A DNA stretch of 64,000 nt from NCBI RefSeq assembly GCF_042853465.1, contig NZ_AP031497.1:310001-374000 (forward strand), written 5' to 3'. The notes beneath the pieces were generated by a model, which worked only from the letters and a program-made list of their open reading frames with translations, did not search any database and had not been told where the DNA came from. Positions within the stretch are counted from its first letter, which is position 1, and each line of letters begins with the position of its first letter. This DNA comes from Simiduia litorea. GTDB taxonomy: Bacteria; Pseudomonadota; Gammaproteobacteria; Pseudomonadales; Cellvibrionaceae. Below are positions 58,528 through 64,000 of the stretch, piece after piece. Both the position numbers and the translations under genes were made by a program.

Positions 58528-59575
58528 AGTCCATTTTCTCGCGATTTAGGGGTTATCTAAGATTTCCGTGACAGTGCGTCCTAACCTGAACGCCTCTTGT
58601 ATTGAGGAGCAAATCTAATTTCATATCCAATAATATTTAGTTATGTTTTTAGCGAAAGTTAAAACTAATGGTCGTGTTATCGGTGAGTTTTCGGTGTGCT
58701 GCTCAATGTTGGTGATCTAATCGTGTCTGTGCGCTAAAGCGGCGCACGTCAAAGCTCTCTTGTCTCGATTGCATGCATAGACCAAAGACGGGAGCTTAAA
58801 GTTATATCAGAATAAGGCAGTCAGCCGGAGGGCTGTCGGCGTTTATTCCACTGTCCGGTAGATGATCCTAGTGCTCGATCGCGTTTATCTGACCTCGAAT
58901 AAAAAGGCCCTGACCTTCTATCGGGTGATTCATAAAGTGGCTGGTGGTTTGACCCCTAAATGGGCAAATTTATCGATATATGTCTTCACATAAGTTGCAA
59001 TTTTAAACGGCTCTAAAATAGGAGAGCCATAAAGTGGCGGTTGCCCTGCTATTTAAAGGCAATAACTGTCATAACGAACCTTTTGATGTAACGAGTAATT
59101 TTATTTATACCTAAGGTCGATTTCGAAGAGGCGGTTGCTTAATATAAATAGCGGCCCAGTATAATCTGGCACTGTGGTGCATGTTTCTTTTATTCGATTT
59201 TTCTGAATTTGAATTTTGTTGCTAATATGGGATGAATACGTATGCATGAATTTACAGCTCATGATTTGGGTCTAGTCTGAGAATCACATAGTAACTCCAA
59301 TATAGGTGTCGGTAGATAATTGATCGAAAAGTGACGGCCCCACGGCTTTACCTTCAACACAGAAGTGCCATAGCACTTTACTGCATTCTATCTGTTAGGG
59401 TATAAAGGAGGCGCTGTATATATCGAGTTGGTAGGGACTAGTTTTAGATCTAAGGACGGATGCCATTCTTTTGTGCTTCTCTAAGCGCAGTTGCGCTCCC
59501 TCGCTGTACCTCAAGATCTCGCTAAATTCTCGTCAGGCTCACATCAAGAGTTCTAGATATTCAAGGGTTGTCGGG
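58528..59575. other. 1-kb region without recognisable genes
   Basis: No open frame over about 60 codons, RNA family or repeat could be supported. It is not obviously a riboswitch. It precedes the surface-protein gene pair and must hold its promoter; AT-rich stretches occur near 59150-59230. Confidence 0.4.
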
Positions 59576-62281
59576 ATGTTAAAACATTTTATGCAGGCTG
59601 CACTCAGTGTTGCGGGCTTGGTATTTTGTGGCGCGGTGTTTGGTTCCGTACCTGGGGGATTGGATCTCTACGCCTCCTCGTCACCTGATCGGGCGGATGC
59701 TTACCCATTAGATGGTACCTCTCCCGTTGGAAATGTGTACATTTTTGTAGAGAGTGATCCAAGCATTACTCGGGTGCAATTTTATGTGGACGGTGTCCTC
59801 CTTCAGACGGAAAGAGTGGTGCCCTATGACTTTGCCGGCACTAATTCTAATTCATCTGCTCGCCCATTTGATATTTCTGGCTTAAGCACTGGCTCGCATC
59901 GTATAACAGCACAGGTCTACTTTGCGCCCGGCACGCCGCAGATCGAGCTCATTGCCGATATCGTTGTTACTGGTCAAAGCAATCCGCCTTTACCCGTGCA
60001 GTTTTTATATTCCTCAGTTAGCGACAGGTCTGCTCCGCAACCCCTTCTTGGCAGCAATCTTTCAGGCGAAATCTACGCCTTTGTTGAAAATTCATTCGAG
60101 ATCCAGAGTGTGGAGTTTTACATTGATGGCAATCTTTTCCGCATAGAGGATGCGGAACCCTTCGATCTCGCTGGAGGTATAAATACTGCCGCTGAGCCCT
60201 TTGATCTGGGTTCGCTTGCACAGGGGCAACATCAATTTCTGGCGAAGGTGTTACTGCGTAATGGAACACAATTTGATTTGAGCTCGATGGTAACCACGCA
60301 TGTAGTGGATACACAGCCTCCCGTCATAACGGCCATCTGGTCCGTTCCCGCAAACAATCTAGGTTGGAATAACACGCCGGTCACTATTACGCCAGAATGT
60401 CTTGATGCTGAAAGTGGTATCGCTCGGTGTGCAGGGCAATCAGTGTTTGAGTTCGAAGGTGTTGGTCAAACTGCGTCGCTTATTGCTCTTGATGTAGCCG
60501 GCCATACCACAACTCTTGATGTCGCGGTCAATATCGATTTAACCAGCCCTGAATTGGCGCCTGCGTTGTCGCAAGAGCCGAATAACGCTGGATGGCATAA
60601 AGCATCCGTGACGGTTCAGTCCATTTGTACTGATGCACTGAGTGGAGTAGCGACCTGCTCCGACAATATCGCCGTTACCCAAGATGGAGTAAATCAGCTG
60701 CAATTGTCGGCTACAGACAACGCCGGTAACGAGAGCGTGCTGCCGCTTACAGTTCAGTTGGATTCCACTCCACCTAACATCATCGCTCAACCGTCTATAG
60801 CCGCTTCACCAACAGCTTGGTTTGGTCAGCCTGTCACATTTCAATTTACCTGCAGTGATGAGGTCAGCGGTATCAGCATGTGCCCAGAACCAATAGCGTT
60901 TACAGAGCCTGGCCGGAAGCAAAGTGCATCCGCTGTGGTGACCGATGTTGCGGGTAATGCTAGTAATCTTGATATACAAGTAAATTTGGATTTCGATAGC
61001 CCACAAATAGCCTTTCTATCGCACTCGAATAATCAACTTGTCAGTAACCTTCGGCCGGTCATTCGGTTGGCGGTCACAGATCAAATTGGCATCGATCCCG
61101 CCTCAGTGTCTCTAAAGTGGGGAATGGCCCAGGCAAGCTGCCAGCCCAGCGGCGCTGAGTTTCATTGTCAATTTTCAAGTGCTTTTACTTCCGCCGCTGT
61201 TATTGAACTTCAAGCCAGCGCGAAGGATTTTGCCGGACACCAGACTGATGTAGCCCTTTCAATATCGGTTGACGCGGATTTAGATATGGTGGCGGATTAT
61301 GCCGATGAATGCGCAGACTCGGCATTAGGTGAGTCGGTCAATGAACAGGGTTGTGACGCCTACCAGCGCGATACAGATGGCGATGGTTACACAGATGCTG
61401 AAGAGCAAGCGGCAGGTACAGATCCTCTGATGGCCTCGGATACACCCGCCCTTTTAATCGTCAGTTTCAGCAGCTCAACCGTTCAGGTTCCTGCGAACAA
61501 CACGCAAGCGCAGTTGAACTGGCACGTTCAGGGGCCTGCAACTGTTTCAATAAAAAATGATGCCAACGCCAATGTGATTTCAGATTTAGGTCGCCAGGGC
61601 ACCGTCAGCGTGGCGCCATTGATTACCACCCGTTACACATTGCTTGCCGAATCTGAGAGTGAAACGCAGGAGCGCATTGTGGTGATCGAAGTATTAACCC
61701 CGCCTCCAGCGCCGCTGTGGATCGAACCGACGGCCACACCCGTGCAAAGCTTGGGCGTGGCGGCGTCTTTAGTGGTTGCGGACGACGGAACAACCTTAGT
61801 GGGCGACAGCGATGGTGGTATATCAAAGCTCAGCACGACCGGTGACGTTGAGTGGACGTTAGATTTGGGCGGCATGACGCAAGGCACACCGCTGGTAGTT
61901 GATGGTGTGATTTATGTGGGCGTTGCTTCGCGCACCGGGCTGACCTCGCATGGTAGTGGCATGGTCAAGGCGGTTGGTTCGGATGGTGCCACTATTTGGC
62001 AGGCTGACACTGAAGGCGCCGTGATTGCATCACCGGTGTTAGGTGCAGGCGGTAATACAATCTTTGCTGTGACTTATGCCGGTTTTATATACGCAGTAGA
62101 TAGATTAACTGGCAGTATAAATTGGTCACTAAATATTTCTGACGCTCCAATTATTTCGGCCCCAACGAGTGTCGCTAACAATCAAGTGTTGGTGAAAAGT
62201 GAACAAGGTGAGCTGATAAAATTGGATGTGAGTAATTCGGCACAAGGGGACAGAGTAATGTGGCGGAGGGCGCTCAAATGA
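59576..62281 (+). CDS. Secreted Ig-like repeat protein with TSP3 calcium motif and PQQ-like propeller end
   Basis: A 901-aa surface or secreted protein. Signal peptide (about 1-24, ending VFGSVPG); two VEFYIDG-type bacterial Ig modules (about 30-240); three Ig-like modules with N-x-x-GW and D-x-VSGI/ESGI-x-x-C repeats (about 245-560); a thrombospondin-3-like Ca motif (DRDTDGDGYTDAEE type, about 600-620) and, at the C-terminus, a PQQ-like beta-propeller portion (about 735-895) with GDSDGGISKLSTTG and YAVDRLTGSINW. The start at 59576 gives a clean signal peptide; the longer frame does not. Its TGA overlaps the ATG of the next gene (ATGA), so the two are coupled. Confidence 0.72.
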   Translation: MLKHFMQAALSVAGLVFCGAVFGSVPGGLDLYASSSPDRADAYPLDGTSPVGNVYIFVESDPSITRVQFYVDGVLLQTERVVPYDFAGTNSNSSARPFDISGLSTGSHRITAQVYFAPGTPQIELIADIVVTGQSNPPLPVQFLYSSVSDRSAPQPLLGSNLSGEIYAFVENSFEIQSVEFYIDGNLFRIEDAEPFDLAGGINTAAEPFDLGSLAQGQHQFLAKVLLRNGTQFDLSSMVTTHVVDTQPPVITAIWSVPANNLGWNNTPVTITPECLDAESGIARCAGQSVFEFEGVGQTASLIALDVAGHTTTLDVAVNIDLTSPELAPALSQEPNNAGWHKASVTVQSICTDALSGVATCSDNIAVTQDGVNQLQLSATDNAGNESVLPLTVQLDSTPPNIIAQPSIAASPTAWFGQPVTFQFTCSDEVSGISMCPEPIAFTEPGRKQSASAVVTDVAGNASNLDIQVNLDFDSPQIAFLSHSNNQLVSNLRPVIRLAVTDQIGIDPASVSLKWGMAQASCQPSGAEFHCQFSSAFTSAAVIELQASAKDFAGHQTDVALSISVDADLDMVADYADECADSALGESVNEQGCDAYQRDTDGDGYTDAEEQAAGTDPLMASDTPALLIVSFSSSTVQVPANNTQAQLNWHVQGPATVSIKNDANANVISDLGRQGTVSVAPLITTRYTLLAESESETQERIVVIEVLTPPPAPLWIEPTATPVQSLGVAASLVVADDGTTLVGDSDGGISKLSTTGDVEWTLDLGGMTQGTPLVVDGVIYVGVASRTGLTSHGSGMVKAVGSDGATIWQADTEGAVIASPVLGAGGNTIFAVTYAGFIYAVDRLTGSINWSLNISDAPIISAPTSVANNQVLVKSEQGELIKLDVSNSAQGDRVMWRRALK

Positions 62282-64000
62282 AAAAAATAAAAATAATTTT
62301 ATTTGTGCGCGTCAAGTTGAATTTATTAAAATCCATGAAGGCAATAGCTGCTTTTGTGATCCTCTTTGCATCTTTTCAAGCTAGTGCTTATAACAATGTA
62401 GAGATAACTGTCAGTGATGGTCAGAATAGTTCAGACGGCATCTATAGTGTTGTCGCGAAAGCTAAATCCTATTGTTTTTATATATCTTGCTTATATGGAA
62501 TTTCAAATTTCAAAATAGACGTTTATGAAAGCGTAAATGACGCGGCCTATGGATCCACTCCTATTGAAAGTTGGGCAAGTGGCGGGCTTAACTTTCCACT
62601 TGGGCAGGAGAAGGTACTAACTATTCCTGTGACGCGAAATAACGGCACTTATAAATATAAAATAGTCACTACGCTGGTAATATATCCGTCGTCTGGTTGC
62701 TGTATAGGGAAAAACGATACTACTGAGTCATTAAGTGTTGTCGTTAATAAACCCCTTAAACCCAATACGCCGCTTATATCCATCGTCAATGCAGCAAGCA
62801 CTCCAATCACCCAGACAACTGACGGAAAGTACACCGTAAAGGCAACGCCTAACGGCGGCGGGAGCCCGAGCTATTTTGTCTTCCAGCGAAATACAGGTTC
62901 AGGCTGGGCGACAGTTCAAGGTGATGTAAATGTTTATGATACAACCTATGACACTTTTAGTGCCGCGCAGCCGTTAAGCACCAGTTATTCTTATCAAGTA
63001 ATGGCGTGTAACGATGGTGGCTGCAGTGCGAATTCCGCACCTAAATCAATTCAGGCATTAGCAAACCAGCCGCCCGTTGTTACTTTAAACGAGCCATCAG
63101 ATGGCGCACTATTTCGACCGGGGACTAGCGTAAGCCTTAGGGCTGCTGCATCAGATGTTGCAGACGGATTAAACGATACGATTACAAGCGTAAAATTCAA
63201 ATGGAAATATGCTGGCGGCTCAGAGCAATCTATTAATGCCAGCTTGTCCGGTGCCTATTATGTCGCCAATTGGACGCCAACATCTCTGGGCGAAGACATA
63301 GTCTTATATGCACAAGCGACAGACAGTTACGGTGGCGTTGGAAATTCAAGCACTATTTGGGTAGATGTTCGAAACAATACATTGCCACAAATTAGTTTAG
63401 CCGCGTTGCCAGCTGTCGTTATAAATAGCGGTAGTTTGTCATTAAGTGCAACAGCCTCTGACGCGGACGGCTCAATCACTAAAGTCGAATTTTTAGCTAA
63501 TGGCGGTGTATTTTCAACTGACACCAGTGCTCCCTATAGCGGTACTTGGCCGGTACCCAATAGCAGTGGTACATATTCGCTTACCGCTAAGGCATATGAT
63601 AACGAAGGTGGGGTCACAGGTAGCATTGTGAGGTCGGTGCGCGTTACTACGCCGCCTACCTCTAGCATGGTAGCCCCCAGCGGCGGCGAGCAGTATAAAA
63701 TAAGTAAGCCAGTGACTTTGTTAGCCAAGGCCACTGACGATACGGGTATTGCGAGCCTTACCTTCTATGGCCGCTACTCCAATAACTCAAGCTTCACCAT
63801 CGGCCAAGGTGTTTATTCAGCGGGCGCCTGTTCGGGTGGATGCTATGTATTATCGTGGGTGCCAACGTTGCCCGACGCTGCCTTTAGAATTTGGGCAACC
63901 AGTGTTGACGCTGACGGTTACTCAACATCGTCGGCAGAGTCTACCGTCGTCGTAAACGCAAATAGTGCGCCGGCAGTAACCGTATCCTCTTCGCAATCCA
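62278..64000 (+). CDS. Large Ig-like domain surface protein (3' truncated by window)
   Basis: The frame is open for 574 codons to the end of the window with no stop. Signal region: Lys-rich start, then AIAAFVILFASFQASAY (residue about 38). Several Ig or fibronectin-like modules follow: about 50-155 with a YCFYISC disulfide, 160-260 (LISIVNAAST...QALANQPP), then the bacterial Ig modules PVVTLNEPSDGALFRP and DADGSITKVEFLANG, each of about 90 residues. The ATG overlaps the stop of the previous gene by 4 bases. Adhesins and RHS/YD-repeat secreted toxins often begin this way, but the C-terminal part is outside the window, so the role is unknown. Confidence 0.72.
   Translation, partial: MKKIKIILFVRVKLNLLKSMKAIAAFVILFASFQASAYNNVEITVSDGQNSSDGIYSVVAKAKSYCFYISCLYGISNFKIDVYESVNDAAYGSTPIESWASGGLNFPLGQEKVLTIPVTRNNGTYKYKIVTTLVIYPSSGCCIGKNDTTESLSVVVNKPLKPNTPLISIVNAASTPITQTTDGKYTVKATPNGGGSPSYFVFQRNTGSGWATVQGDVNVYDTTYDTFSAAQPLSTSYSYQVMACNDGGCSANSAPKSIQALANQPPVVTLNEPSDGALFRPGTSVSLRAAASDVADGLNDTITSVKFKWKYAGGSEQSINASLSGAYYVANWTPTSLGEDIVLYAQATDSYGGVGNSSTIWVDVRNNTLPQISLAALPAVVINSGSLSLSATASDADGSITKVEFLANGGVFSTDTSAPYSGTWPVPNSSGTYSLTAKAYDNEGGVTGSIVRSVRVTTPPTSSMVAPSGGEQYKISKPVTLLAKATDDTGIASLTFYGRYSNNSSFTIGQGVYSAGACSGGCYVLSWVPTLPDAAFRIWATSVDADGYSTSSAESTVVVNANSAPAVTVSSSQS

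Noticed and set aside
58528..59575. c-di-GMP or other riboswitch before the surface-protein genes
   Set aside because: I looked for conserved GEMM or cobalamin-type core sequences and found none; the region stays unassigned.
59471..59575. 35-codon N-terminal extension of the Ig/TSP3 protein
   Set aside because: It would bury the signal peptide behind a polar Ser/Arg-rich segment.

Overview
The window looks like a chromosome segment of a marine, polysaccharide-degrading gammaproteobacterium, most likely of the Cellvibrionaceae type (Simiduia, Saccharophagus or Teredinibacter relatives). This rests on several PL7 alginate lyases, a GH86 agarase/porphyranase, Thr-Pro repeat linkers in secreted enzymes, a long TonB-dependent receptor and a class I PHA locus. 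The genus is an inference. No rRNA, tRNA, CRISPR array, transposase or integrase was recognised.

Region 1 (1-12.2 kb, plus 37.6-40.4 kb) is an alginate utilisation locus. It holds the 3' end of a KdgF-like cupin, an MFS uronate transporter, an SDR that fits DEH reductase, KDG kinase, a large TonB-dependent receptor, a GntR/FadR-type regulator, two secreted PL7 lyases with accessory domains, and further on a lipoprotein with two PL7 domains next to a class II aldolase-like protein. Lyases cut alginate outside the cell, oligomers enter through the receptor, and monomers pass through KdgF, the reductase and the kinase to KDPG. A recurrent operator-like motif (TnGTCnGACnA next to TTGGTTnACCA) lies in front of the reductase, the receptor, the divergent regulator/lyase pair and the lipoprotein lyase.

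Region 2 (about 12.4-33.2 kb) is an accessory island, visibly AT-richer than its flanks. It carries a contact-dependent-inhibition-like module: a separate TPS-domain protein, a CdiA-like protein with a VENN-like motif and a G10 tract, and a candidate immunity gene. It also has a 685-bp tandem duplication of an unknown gene bracketed by GATCAAGGGG palindromes, and a large secreted zinc-phospholipase-C-like protein. Most strikingly, it holds about 19 diverged paralogues of a small (100-127 aa) secreted protein with conserved Cys and an Ala-rich helix, plus two relics. I cannot name this family; it is the best candidate for an undescribed system.

Region 3 (33.2-47.1 kb) holds an MDR oxidoreductase, the GH86 enzyme, the PL7-PL7 lipoprotein, an octaheme cytochrome with TPRs, a sulfatase, a HAD lipoprotein and an esterase. 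The sulfatase and GH86 together suggest red-algal sulfated galactan use.

Region 4 (47.5-55.1 kb) is a PHA locus: DUF4442 thioesterase-like protein, 3-hydroxybutyrate dehydrogenase, PhaC, PhaR, phasin with two PhaR-type palindromes, intracellular depolymerase, PhaB and an SCP2-type thiolase.

Region 5 (55.6-64 kb) has a PAS-PAS-GGDEF diguanylate cyclase, an outer-membrane barrel protein, a small secreted protein, a 1-kb empty stretch, then two overlapping genes for large Ig-like surface proteins, the second running off the window.
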